Origin: Chitinophagaceae bacterium
Lineage (GTDB): Bacteria > Bacteroidota > Bacteroidia > Chitinophagales > Chitinophagaceae
Assembly (NCBI GenBank): GCA_947489175.1
Contig: CANLED010000011.1
Coordinates: 1 to 18,466, forward strand
Direction: 5' to 3'
DNA length: 18,466 nucleotides
In this document: positions 7,631-15,035 of the stretch, piece after piece
Layout: every line of letters starts with the position of its first letter
How positions within the stretch are numbered: position 1 is the first letter of the stretch
Translations under genes and position numbers: made by a program
The notes under the pieces: generated by a model
Told to the model about the DNA's origin: nothing
What the model saw: the letters and a program-made list of their open reading frames with translations, nothing else
Database searches by the model: none

Positions 7631-8779
7631 TTAGTTTGTTGCAGTTGTTGTAAGAAGTTGTCCTTCATAGATGCCCTGAAACCCTTTGGTGATGATTTTG
7701 TCTCCAGTTTGAAGCCCTGACGTTACTTCAATTAACTCATCATAAAATTCACCAATCTGGATGCTTTTTTTGCGGGCTATGTTCTTTCCATTTTCTTCAG
7801 ACATAACAAAAACATACTTTCCTTTTTCGTCTGTTTGCACGGTTTGAACTGGTATAACAATGGCATTTTTTGATTCGTGATCAAGCAATTTTACGACTGC
7901 TATTTGGTTTGGCTTTAGGGTTGATTTACTTGGAATTTTACTTTCAGCAATAAAACTTCTTGAAGTGGCGTTGATGGTTTCACTGATTAAACTGATTTGT
8001 GATTTGATGGTTTCGTTGATGTCTGGAATATTGATAATCACAGGCATTCCTTTGTGCACTTTTGAAATGTAGTTTTCAGGTACTTCAACCACAGCTTTCA
8101 TGGAGCTTGGATTGATGATGGTAACACCAGCCATAGGGGATCCTACAAAAGTTTCTCCAACACGGATGCTTACGGCATCCACTACACCAGAAACTTCTGC
8201 AATTACTGACGTTGTGCTCAATTGTTCTTTTACCAACGATATTTGTTTTTCTAAACTCTCTACATTATTTTTTGCAGATAGGTATTGAATCTCAGTGCCT
8301 ATGCCATCTTTCCAAAGATTTTCTTGTCTTGAAAATAAGTTCTTTGCAAATGACAATTGATTTTCTACTTGCTTGATGTTTTGTTGTATAATTCCATCTT
8401 CTAACTTCATCAACAATTGTCCTTTTTTTACATTGTCACCTGCTTTCACAAAAATAGATTTTACTTGTCCACCCATACCCCTTGGCGTTACATAATAGAT
8501 ATTTTCTGTGGTTATCTTTCCTTGAAGTTCTATGTAATGTGAAAAGTCTTGATTCACAATGGCAGCCACTTCAACCAATTTCATTTTTTCAGCTGGTGCT
8601 GATGTATCCAGTTTTGCAATATCAGCTTCGAGTTGGATAATCTTCAATGAAAGCGCATCACGGTCTTTCATCATAGTGGTTAGTTCTTGTTTCTTTGCCG
8701 CAAGAGTTCCTTTTTCTTCTTTGTTACCTGAGCACGCAGCCAATGTTATAATGCTGCAAATGATAAAAAAATGTTTCAT
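7631..8779 (-). CDS. RND efflux periplasmic adaptor (membrane fusion) lipoprotein
   Basis: A 382-residue adaptor that bridges the RND permease and the TolC-like channel. The N-terminus MKHFFIICSIITLAAC is a lipoprotein signal with Cys16 in an LAAC lipobox, so it should be lipid-anchored. Residues about 24-58 form a charged coiled coil before the first lipoyl half (about 95-128, with GGQVKSIFVKAGDNVKKGQLL). A helical hairpin follows (about 130-190), then the second lipoyl half (about 193-215, AEVSGVVDAVSIRVGETF), and beta-barrel and membrane-proximal domains ending with VTSGLQTGDKIITKGFQGIYEGQLL. The length is normal for the family. Gaps of 23 bases to the TolC gene and 33 bases to the permease gene support cotranscription. 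Confidence 0.94.
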   Translation of the reverse strand: MKHFFIICSIITLAACSGNKEEKGTLAAKKQELTTMMKDRDALSLKIIQLEADIAKLDTSAPAEKMKLVEVAAIVNQDFSHYIELQGKITTENIYYVTPRGMGGQVKSIFVKAGDNVKKGQLLMKLEDGIIQQNIKQVENQLSFAKNLFSRQENLWKDGIGTEIQYLSAKNNVESLEKQISLVKEQLSTTSVIAEVSGVVDAVSIRVGETFVGSPMAGVTIINPSSMKAVVEVPENYISKVHKGMPVIINIPDINETIKSQISLISETINATSRSFIAESKIPSKSTLKPNQIAVVKLLDHESKNAIVIPVQTVQTDEKGKYVFVMSEENGKNIARKKSIQIGEFYDELIEVTSGLQTGDKIITKGFQGIYEGQLLTTTATN

Positions 8780-8802
8780 ATATTTTGTTTAAACTTTTAT
8801 AA

Positions 8803-10224
8803 TTATAATTTTCCGAGTGCTTTTGTATAACTTATTTTGGCACTTACTGCATCGAAAAGTGATTGAAAATAATTTGATTGAGCTGATTCAAGGTCTTGTT
8901 GTGTTTGAAGTAGTTCAAAACTTGATCCTAATCCTTGCTCGTATTTTTTCTTGGTTATGTTGTACACTTTTTCTGCAAGTTGAACATTTCTCTCTTGCAC
9001 ATCCAACGTTGATAGTGCATTTTTAAATACAACATTTGCTGCTGTTAATTGCAAATCAATAGCCCTTTCAAGATTCTCAATCGTGTTGGTTGTTTTTTGA
9101 AGGTTGTAATTAGCCTGGCGGGTGCGGTTTAACTTCTGACCACCATCAAATATCGGTACGTTTAAATTTAGTCCCCACACTGAAGTTTTAAACCACTTCT
9201 GACTAAAGTCAAAAAAGCTAAAATCTGACCTTAGTGCATTTTTGCTGTAGCTGAAGTAAGTTGCCAAGGTTGGTAGGTATGCTAGCTTGTTTCTCTTTAA
9301 ATCCAGGCCTTGCAAATCTTTTACAATATTCAGCAGTTGTATCTCTTTTCTATCGGCATAATTAAAGTTCCCCATTTCAAGAAGCCCTTTTTTTACAATA
9401 TCAATAGAAAGGGAATCTGATAAAACCAACGTATCTTTTTGGTTGATGGCTAATGCAAATTTTAATGAAGCATAGCCAATATCTATGAGGTTCCCTATCT
9501 GAGCGGAGGTTGTTGTTAGGTTATTTAATCCCACCTGCGTTTTGTCCAAATCAAGGTGTTCAATAAATCCATTTTTGAAAAGTTTTTCTTGGTCGCTTTT
9601 CAATTTATCTAGACGTTTGATGCTTTCATCAAGATAAAATTTCCTTTTTTCAGCAACTAGCACGCTGTAATAAGACCTATACACATTGCTTTTGATGGAG
9701 TCTTCCATCACTTTGATGGTTGCATCCGTATAATCAACCGCTTTTTTTCTTGCTTTCAAAGCAATGAATAAATCTGGTTGAAAAAGCAATTGCTGAAACT
9801 GAACGCCAGCGGTGGTTTGCCAAGGCACACCAAATTGTGCTGGGAAATACTTTGTGTCAGCAGCAGGTCTTGTAATGGGAACACCACTTCCGTTTTTCAC
9901 TCCTTGATCTACCAATACTTGATACACTGATGGAGAAATGAAGTCAGGCAATAGTGTGACAGGTATGGCAAAAAAGTGTTGCATTTGAGCGCTTCCATTT
10001 ATTTGTGGCATCGTTTGACCCACATACTCCTTGTTTTTAGCAATTTGAATCTCCCTGTCGAGCTTGAGATTTTTGATGTCTGTTACGTTTTTCAACGCCA
10101 ATTCAGCTGCTTGGCTTGCGGTGAGACTGTACTTCTGTTGAGCCTTGCTTTCCCAGGGTTGAAATAGCAAAACGGCACAAATAATAAATCCGATTCTTGT
10201 CATACAATTTTGTTTAAAGTCCAT
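8803..10224 (-). CDS. TolC family outer-membrane efflux channel protein
   Basis: A 473-residue protein with an N-terminal signal peptide (IGFIICAVLLF, cleavage likely after SKA) and two OEP-type helical repeats. Examples are LTASQAAELALKNVTDIKNLKL at the start and a second repeat ending in YEQGLGSSFELLQTQQDLESAQSNYFQSLFDAVSAKISYTKALG (two adjoining blocks). Members form trimeric outer-membrane beta-barrels with periplasmic alpha tunnels. The start at 10224 overlaps the tetR stop by 11 bases. An in-frame ATG at 10203 (residue 8, MTRIGFII) gives a more standard signal peptide and is the main alternative. It is second in the efflux operon. A proline- and polar-rich stretch at about 90-135 (LLPDFISPSVYQ...GVPITRPAADTKYFP) is often seen in Bacteroidota TolC homologues. 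Confidence 0.93.
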   Translation of the reverse strand: MDFKQNCMTRIGFIICAVLLFQPWESKAQQKYSLTASQAAELALKNVTDIKNLKLDREIQIAKNKEYVGQTMPQINGSAQMQHFFAIPVTLLPDFISPSVYQVLVDQGVKNGSGVPITRPAADTKYFPAQFGVPWQTTAGVQFQQLLFQPDLFIALKARKKAVDYTDATIKVMEDSIKSNVYRSYYSVLVAEKRKFYLDESIKRLDKLKSDQEKLFKNGFIEHLDLDKTQVGLNNLTTTSAQIGNLIDIGYASLKFALAINQKDTLVLSDSLSIDIVKKGLLEMGNFNYADRKEIQLLNIVKDLQGLDLKRNKLAYLPTLATYFSYSKNALRSDFSFFDFSQKWFKTSVWGLNLNVPIFDGGQKLNRTRQANYNLQKTTNTIENLERAIDLQLTAANVVFKNALSTLDVQERNVQLAEKVYNITKKKYEQGLGSSFELLQTQQDLESAQSNYFQSLFDAVSAKISYTKALGKL

Positions 10225-10834
10225 TTTTTATGCTTTTCTTTTTATATTGAACAATGAGTTGGTAGCCTTTTTCTGTGGAAAGTCCGTAGAGAAAATGCTC
10301 TATAATCTCAAGGGTTACTTCTAAAATATTGAACCTGTCTGGGGGAAATACTTCTAGGTTAAAAGCGAGCAGCAAAGACTCTAACCTATATCTTGATAAT
10401 ATTTCAATTTTTATGTCACTTCGATACAATTCTTCTTGTACACCTTTTTTTAAGTTGTTGGAAATGATTTCCAGCAGGAACTTGTTTTTGTATGCCATGA
10501 ATTTCTCATACGAACGGTGGTGAAATTTTTGTAGATCAAACAAAACCATGGGGTTCATGTTTCTAAACTGCCAAACAATCATCTCCATGGTTTTGAAGAT
10601 TTCGTCAATGGCATCAGATGCAATTTCACTACAAAGGGTACAATCTTTTTGAAGTTGTTGGATGTCTGATTCAATAACCAAATCAACTATTTCGTCTTTA
10701 TCCGCAAAAAGTTGGTAAATGGTTTTTTTCGACATGCCGAGGTGGTTGGCAACATCATCCATAGATACAGACCGTATCCCCAATTTCATAAAAAGCATTT
10801 TGGCTTCTTGTATTATTCTTTCTTTTGGTTCCAT
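10214..10834 (-). CDS. TetR/AcrR family transcriptional regulator of the efflux operon
   Basis: A 206-residue regulator. Residues 4-50 form the TetR DNA-binding domain: IIQEAKMLFMKLGIRSVSMDDVANHLGMSKKTIYQLFADKDEIV, written here as two blocks joined at RSVS. The helix-turn-helix lies at about 26-45 and includes the typical GMSKKTIYQLF recognition helix. The remaining ligand-binding domain is all-helical and not informative about the ligand. It is the first gene of the operon, and its stop overlaps the tolC start, so it is probably cotranscribed with the pump it controls. An inverted repeat 27 bases upstream of its ATG is a candidate autoregulatory site. Most such regulators are repressors released by pump substrates; that is inference here. 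Confidence 0.94.
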   Translation of the reverse strand: MEPKERIIQEAKMLFMKLGIRSVSMDDVANHLGMSKKTIYQLFADKDEIVDLVIESDIQQLQKDCTLCSEIASDAIDEIFKTMEMIVWQFRNMNPMVLFDLQKFHHRSYEKFMAYKNKFLLEIISNNLKKGVQEELYRSDIKIEILSRYRLESLLLAFNLEVFPPDRFNILEVTLEIIEHFLYGLSTEKGYQLIVQYKKKSIKNGL

Positions 10835-10860
10835 ATTTATTTTTAGCGCCGCGAAACTAC

Positions 10861-10888
10861 GGAAACTATTGTTGTGTAAAAAGTTTCC
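10861..10888. promoter_or_regulatory. candidate TetR-family operator upstream of the efflux operon
   Basis: GGAAACT (10861-10867) and AGTTTCC (10882-10888) form an inverted repeat with a 14-base spacer. The 28-base span and its position 27 bases upstream of the tetR ATG suit a TetR-type dimer. On the minus strand it covers a weak promoter-like pair, TTTG at 10891-10888 and TAGTTTCC at 10868-10861, with a 19-base spacer. Another GAAACTA copy at 10853-10859 adds a half-site. Confidence 0.45.
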
Positions 10889-11007
10889 AAAAGGATTTTT
10901 TTTTAATTTTTATATAAACGGACATTTTTTGTGATTAAATTCACGTTTTGGGTGATTTTTCTTTTATAAAACCGTTTTTTTCTCCTTTTATGCAAATGTG
11001 CATGGTG

Positions 11008-11015
11008 TATATTTG
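11008..11015 (+). promoter_or_regulatory. possible promoter (-7 element) of the DUF502 gene
   Basis: TATATTTG is a full match to the Bacteroidota -7 element TAnnTTTG, 17 bases before the ATG at 11033. The -33 region is weak (TTTT at 10986-10989). Expected start of transcription is near 11022, giving a very short leader. The rest of the 198-base divergent spacer holds only T-rich sequence and the operator candidate. Confidence 0.45.
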
Positions 11016-11032
11016 AGGTATAAATTAACCAA

Positions 11033-11692
11033 ATGAAGCAATTATTTAGGCCAGGAAGGGTACTGAACTTATTTTTTCAAGGTTTGATTGTTTTAGCCCC
11101 GATTATAATAACTACGTGGACTGTGGTTTCTTTGTTTCGATTCATAGATGGCATTTTGCCAAATTTGCTTTACACGCTGTTTCCTAGTTTTGTGAAACTA
11201 GATGCAATGGGTTATCCAAAGCAACTACCTGGATTAGGATTTTTGGTTGTGATATTATTGGTATTGTTGGTTGGGTACATTTCATCATTATTTATTGTTT
11301 CCAGGTTGATGGAATGGTTTGATGGAATATTGGAGAAAACACCTGGCATTAAGATTATTTACACCACGGTGAAGGATTTTATGGAGGCATTTGCAGGGAA
11401 CAAGAAGAAATTCAACAAAGCTGTTTTGGTAGCTATTGACGCTGAAGATATTTGGAGAATTGGGTTTATCACGCAGACAGATGCATCGGCTTTTGGGTTA
11501 ACCGATTATGTTTCTGTTTATGTTCCACATTCTTATGCATTTTCTGGTGTTTTATTTTTTGTAAAACGAGATCGCATAAAGCCGGTAGATGGTGTTAGCT
11601 CAGCGGATGCCATGAAATTTACGATTTCCGGCGGTGTGTCAGACATTGATGATCAAACGGTTGTGGGGGATAAAAAAAATGCAAAGAACTAG
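11033..11692 (+). CDS. DUF502 domain-containing membrane protein
   Basis: A 219-residue inner-membrane protein with two helices, about residues 13-36 and 67-90. The DUF502 signature includes the N-terminal GLIVLAPIIITTWTVVSLFRFIDG, then ARVxGxI-like LLVGYISSLFIVSRLMEWFDGIL and EKTPGIKIIYTTVKDFMEAF. The C-terminal half is soluble, with a PHSYAFSGVLFFVKRDRI segment resembling the family PTPNPTSGFL region, and probably faces the cytoplasm. No biochemical function is established for the family. The gene's 3' end overlaps the following gene by 14 bases, suggesting translational coupling. Confidence 0.9.
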   Translation: MKQLFRPGRVLNLFFQGLIVLAPIIITTWTVVSLFRFIDGILPNLLYTLFPSFVKLDAMGYPKQLPGLGFLVVILLVLLVGYISSLFIVSRLMEWFDGILEKTPGIKIIYTTVKDFMEAFAGNKKKFNKAVLVAIDAEDIWRIGFITQTDASAFGLTDYVSVYVPHSYAFSGVLFFVKRDRIKPVDGVSSADAMKFTISGGVSDIDDQTVVGDKKNAKN

Positions 11693-12656
11693 AACAGCGC
11701 TGATGTTTGTTATTTTGTTGTGCATGACAACAAATGGGTTTACTTGGGGTTTCTTCGGGCATAAGCACATCAATTATCATGCGGTATTTCTTTTGCCTCC
11801 AGAAATGACGTCTTTCTACAAGCAGAACATACAATACTTAGCTGATCATGCAGTTGACCCAGATAAGCGCCGTTATGCAGTGTTAGAAGAAGGTCCACGG
11901 CATTATATAGATATGGACCATTATGGCAATGCACCTTATGATGCCTTGCCAAAAAAATGGAATGACGCAGTAGAAAAATATTCTGAAGATAGCCTTGCTG
12001 CTCATGGAATTGCACCTTGGTGGATCATCATCATGCAGCAGCGTTTGAAGAAAGCTTTTGAAGAAAAAAATGCAGCCAACATTTTAAAGTTGTCTGCAGA
12101 TATAGGGCATTATATTGCTGATGTTCATGTACCACTTCATGCCAGCAGTAACCACAATGGACAAAAAACAGATCAGGTTGGTATTCACGGGTTTTGGGAA
12201 AGTAGGTTGCCAGAATTGTACGCCCAAACGCAATATAATTTGTTGATAGGAAAGGCCCAGTATTTGGCGAGGCCGCTCGATTATATTTGGGAAAGGGTCT
12301 ATGAGAGTGCTGCTGCGTCTGACAGTGTATTGAAAATTGAAAAAAGTTTGGCAGCTTCTTTAACTTCTGACCAACGATTTGCCTTTGAAGAAAGAAATGG
12401 ACGGGTGTTGAAGCAGTATGCCTCTTCATATTCTTTGATGTATCACTCTAAATTAAATGGCATGGTTGAGAGAAGAATGCGCAGTTCTATTTTTTCAGTT
12501 GCCAGCTTTTGGTATACAGCATGGGTAGAGGCTGGGCAACCAGATTTGAGCGGTTTGGGGAAAATTGAGCCCAATGCAGAAATGTTGCAGAATATTGAAT
12601 CTCTACAATCTGCTTGGCTTGGTGGCAAGATCATTGGTCGCTCTTGTTCAAATTAA
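11679..12656 (+). CDS. exported zinc-dependent phospholipase C / S1-P1 nuclease-like protein
   Basis: A 325-residue exported enzyme of the alpha-helical zinc-dependent PLC/S1-P1 superfamily. Residues 1-22 form a signal peptide. Cleavage after FT would expose W23 as the first mature residue, followed by WGFFGHKH. In this superfamily the mature N-terminal Trp itself binds zinc. Further likely ligands are H28, D60 (HAVDPDKRR), H75 (GPRHYID), and H144, D148 and H154 in HYIADVHVPLH, then H170 and E174 in HGFWES. All the expected ligand positions appear present. NCBI-style naming would be zinc dependent phospholipase C family protein; whether the substrate is phospholipid or nucleic acid cannot be told. 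The frame is open from 11634, but 11679 gives the proper signal peptide. It overlaps the DUF502 gene by 14 bases. Confidence 0.85.
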   Translation: MQRTRTALMFVILLCMTTNGFTWGFFGHKHINYHAVFLLPPEMTSFYKQNIQYLADHAVDPDKRRYAVLEEGPRHYIDMDHYGNAPYDALPKKWNDAVEKYSEDSLAAHGIAPWWIIIMQQRLKKAFEEKNAANILKLSADIGHYIADVHVPLHASSNHNGQKTDQVGIHGFWESRLPELYAQTQYNLLIGKAQYLARPLDYIWERVYESAAASDSVLKIEKSLAASLTSDQRFAFEERNGRVLKQYASSYSLMYHSKLNGMVERRMRSSIFSVASFWYTAWVEAGQPDLSGLGKIEPNAEMLQNIESLQSAWLGGKIIGRSCSN

Positions 12657-12665
12657 GTATCTTTG
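12634..12665 (+). promoter_or_regulatory. possible serC promoter
   Basis: TTG at 12634-12636, a 21-base spacer and TATCTTTG at 12658-12665 match the Bacteroidota consensus TTG-N19-21-TAnnTTTG exactly at the fixed positions. It overlaps the last codons of the upstream gene. Transcription would begin near 12671, about 27-30 bases before the serC ATG. Confidence 0.55.
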
Positions 12666-12700
12666 GTACCTTTAGTTTGAACTGTTTTAGCAATAATATG

Positions 12701-13771
12701 ATGATACATAATTTCAACGCTGGTCCCAGTATTCTTCCCAAAGAAGTATTTGAAGAGGCGAGTCGCGCTATCGTAGATTTCAATAATACTGGATTGTCTA
12801 TTTTGGAAATTGGACACCGAACTCCTCTTTTTGAAAATGTGTTGAATGAAGCTGTTTCTCTCATAAAGGATTTGATGCAATTGGATAGCAACAAAGAAGT
12901 GTTGTTTCTTCATGGAGGCGCTTCAACCCAGTTTTTTCAATTACCAATGAATTTTTTGAGCAAGGAAAAAAAAGCTTCTTATTTGGATTGTGGTGTTTGG
13001 GGTACTAAAGCCATCAAGGAAGCCAAAAATTTTGGATTGGTTGAAGTAGTAGCCTCATCCGAAGATAAAAATTATACTTACATACCTACAGGTTTTGAGG
13101 TTCCTATTGATTCCTCTTATTTTCATTATACTACCAACAATACCATCGAGGGAACCCAGATGCAATGGATTCCGGAGACTTCAGTGCCATTGGTAGCAGA
13201 CATGAGCAGCGATATTTTGAGTAGGGAGATGGATTTTAACCGTTTCAGTTTTATTTATGCAGGTGCGCAAAAAAACATTGGTGCTGCAGGGGTGAACTTG
13301 GTGGTAGCAGACAAGGAATTTTTAAAGCAGGGGAATGAAAATTTGCCATCCATGATGGATTACCGAGTTCATGTAGCCAATGGTTCGATGTTGAATACAC
13401 CCCCAGTTTTTGCGATATATGTATGTATGCTAACATTAAGATGGCTGAAAAAGAATGGAGGTATAAAAGCCATCGAAGAGATAAATTCCAAAAAAGCCGA
13501 GCTGCTTTATTCCACACTAGAACAAATACCTTTGTTTCAATTGCCTGTGAATAAAGCAGACCGCAGTTTCATGAATGCTGTATTTACGATGGAAAATCCA
13601 ACACTTGAAAAAGAATTTGTAGCCCTTTGTAAAAAAGAAGGGATGGTAGGAGTTGAGGGACATAGAAATGTAGGCGGATTCAGGGTTTCTTTGTACAATG
13701 CATTGCCGTTGAGCAGTGTTGAAGCAATTACAGACTTAATTAATGCATTTGCAAATAAATACGCATCTTAA
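12701..13771 (+). CDS. serC: 3-phosphoserine/phosphohydroxythreonine transaminase
   Basis: A 356-residue PLP enzyme that transfers the amino group from glutamate to 3-phosphohydroxypyruvate in serine biosynthesis; it also acts on the pyridoxal-phosphate pathway analogue in some bacteria. The N-terminus MIHNFNAGPSILP is diagnostic (HNFxAGPxxLP). FLHGGASTQFFQLPMNFL binds phosphate and cofactor, and VADMSSDILSREMDFNRFSFIYAGAQKNIGAAG (two blocks at DF/NR) contains the PLP lysine, residue 191. RVSLYNALP at the end contributes to substrate binding. Length is that of E. coli SerC. An ATG directly before it at 12698 is equally possible. The frame continues to 12614, but that segment lies in the upstream gene and would spoil the conserved N-terminus. 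It is followed after 13 bases by the DUF1015 gene; serA is not in the window. Confidence 0.97.
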   Translation: MIHNFNAGPSILPKEVFEEASRAIVDFNNTGLSILEIGHRTPLFENVLNEAVSLIKDLMQLDSNKEVLFLHGGASTQFFQLPMNFLSKEKKASYLDCGVWGTKAIKEAKNFGLVEVVASSEDKNYTYIPTGFEVPIDSSYFHYTTNNTIEGTQMQWIPETSVPLVADMSSDILSREMDFNRFSFIYAGAQKNIGAAGVNLVVADKEFLKQGNENLPSMMDYRVHVANGSMLNTPPVFAIYVCMLTLRWLKKNGGIKAIEEINSKKAELLYSTLEQIPLFQLPVNKADRSFMNAVFTMENPTLEKEFVALCKKEGMVGVEGHRNVGGFRVSLYNALPLSSVEAITDLINAFANKYAS

Positions 13772-13784
13772 ATATCAATTGAGC

Positions 13785-15011
13785 ATGACTAATATTCATC
13801 CATTCAGAGCAGTAAGACCAAAAGTTGAATTGGCAAAAGAAGTAGCTTCTCCTCCTTATGATGTATTGTCTAGTGAAGAGGCAAGAGTGGCTGCAGCAGG
13901 ACATTCAAATTCGTTCCTACACGTAACAAAATCAGAAATTGACCTTCCTACAGACCTTAGTATTTACGATACATCTGTTTATGAGCAAGCTAAAATCAAC
14001 CTTCAGTCTTTTATACAGCAAGGCATTTTGTTTCAGGAAGAAAATTCCTGCTATTATATCTACGAATTGATTATGGATGGAAGAAGTCAGACGGGCTTGG
14101 TTTGCTGTTCTTCTGTTGATGATTATGAGAATGGCATCATTAAAAAACATGAATTTACTAGGCCAGAAAAGGAGCAAGATCGGATTAACCACATACGCAT
14201 AAGTGGAGCTCAAACCGGGAATGTATTTCTTGCCTATAGAAATGTTTCAGAATTGGATAAATTGATAGGAGATTGGATGGCAGCGAATAATCCTGTATAT
14301 GACTTTGTAGCTGATGATCAAATTACGCATAAGATTTGGGTAGTAGATAGCATAGACGCAGTTGATCAAATTACCAAGATATTTATAGATAAGGTACCTT
14401 GCACCTATATTGCAGATGGGCATCACCGTGCAGCCAGTGCGGCGAAAGTGCGTCTAGCAGCAGGTGCTGAAGCATCCCCAGAAGCTGGTGTTTTTCTTAC
14501 GACATTGTTTCCTTCAAATCAGTTAAAAATCATGTCGTACAACAGGGTTATAAAAGATTTAAATGAAATGGACACGGAGGAGTTTATCAGTGCCTTACAA
14601 GATGATTTCATGATATCAACAGCTGATGGTAACGTTGAACCCGAATCATTGCATGAATTTGGCATGTATTTAGATAAAACATGGTATCATTTAACAGCTA
14701 TTGAAGGATCATATACAGAAGACCCAATCGGTGTATTAGACATTACCATTTTTTCTAAAAATATATTAGAAAAATTGTTGGATATTGAAGACCAAAGAAC
14801 TGATAAAAGAATAGACTTTGTTGGTGGAATCAGGGGCTTATCAGAATTAGAGAGGAGGGTTGATAGTGGTGAGATGCAGGTTGCATTTAGTTTTTACCCA
14901 GTGAGTATTCAGCAACTTTTTGATATTTCAGACAGCGGAGAAGTAATGCCACCAAAGAGCACTTGGTTTGAACCCAAGTTGCGTGATGGACTTCTCACAC
15001 ATTTAATTTGA
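13785..15011 (+). CDS. DUF1015 family protein
   Basis: A 408-residue cytoplasmic protein of the DUF1015 (COG4198) family. The N-terminus IHPFRAVRP and VASPPYDVLSSEEAR, the central HEFTRPEKEQDRINHIR, the conserved YIADGHHRAASAAKVR and the C-terminal MPPKSTWFEPKLRDGLL are the family's hallmark blocks. The DGHHR motif looks like a metal or phosphate site, but no activity is established. In many Bacteroidota this gene lies beside serC and serA, which hints at a link with serine metabolism; here it directly follows serC by 13 bases. The start 13785 was chosen because the block IHPFRA follows it at once; an upstream in-frame ATG at 13743 overlaps serC and adds 14 unrelated residues. Confidence 0.92.
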   Translation: MTNIHPFRAVRPKVELAKEVASPPYDVLSSEEARVAAAGHSNSFLHVTKSEIDLPTDLSIYDTSVYEQAKINLQSFIQQGILFQEENSCYYIYELIMDGRSQTGLVCCSSVDDYENGIIKKHEFTRPEKEQDRINHIRISGAQTGNVFLAYRNVSELDKLIGDWMAANNPVYDFVADDQITHKIWVVDSIDAVDQITKIFIDKVPCTYIADGHHRAASAAKVRLAAGAEASPEAGVFLTTLFPSNQLKIMSYNRVIKDLNEMDTEEFISALQDDFMISTADGNVEPESLHEFGMYLDKTWYHLTAIEGSYTEDPIGVLDITIFSKNILEKLLDIEDQRTDKRIDFVGGIRGLSELERRVDSGEMQVAFSFYPVSIQQLFDISDSGEVMPPKSTWFEPKLRDGLLTHLI

Positions 15012-15035
15012 TTAACGTATTTTTAAATTGGAGCT

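Noticed and set aside
11634..11678. Earlier start of the zinc phospholipase-like gene
   Set aside because: It would add a charged 15-residue leader before the signal peptide; 11679 fits better.
12031..12429. 132-codon minus-strand open frame
   Set aside because: It is antisense to the zinc phospholipase-like gene, which has clear motifs in its own frame.
12614..12700. Earlier start of serC
   Set aside because: The extra residues overlap the upstream gene and precede the conserved HNFNAGP N-terminus.
15019..15026. TATTTTTA before the TPR gene as a separate promoter
   Set aside because: There is no -33 element at suitable spacing, and the gene is only 24 bases after DUF1015, so readthrough is simpler.
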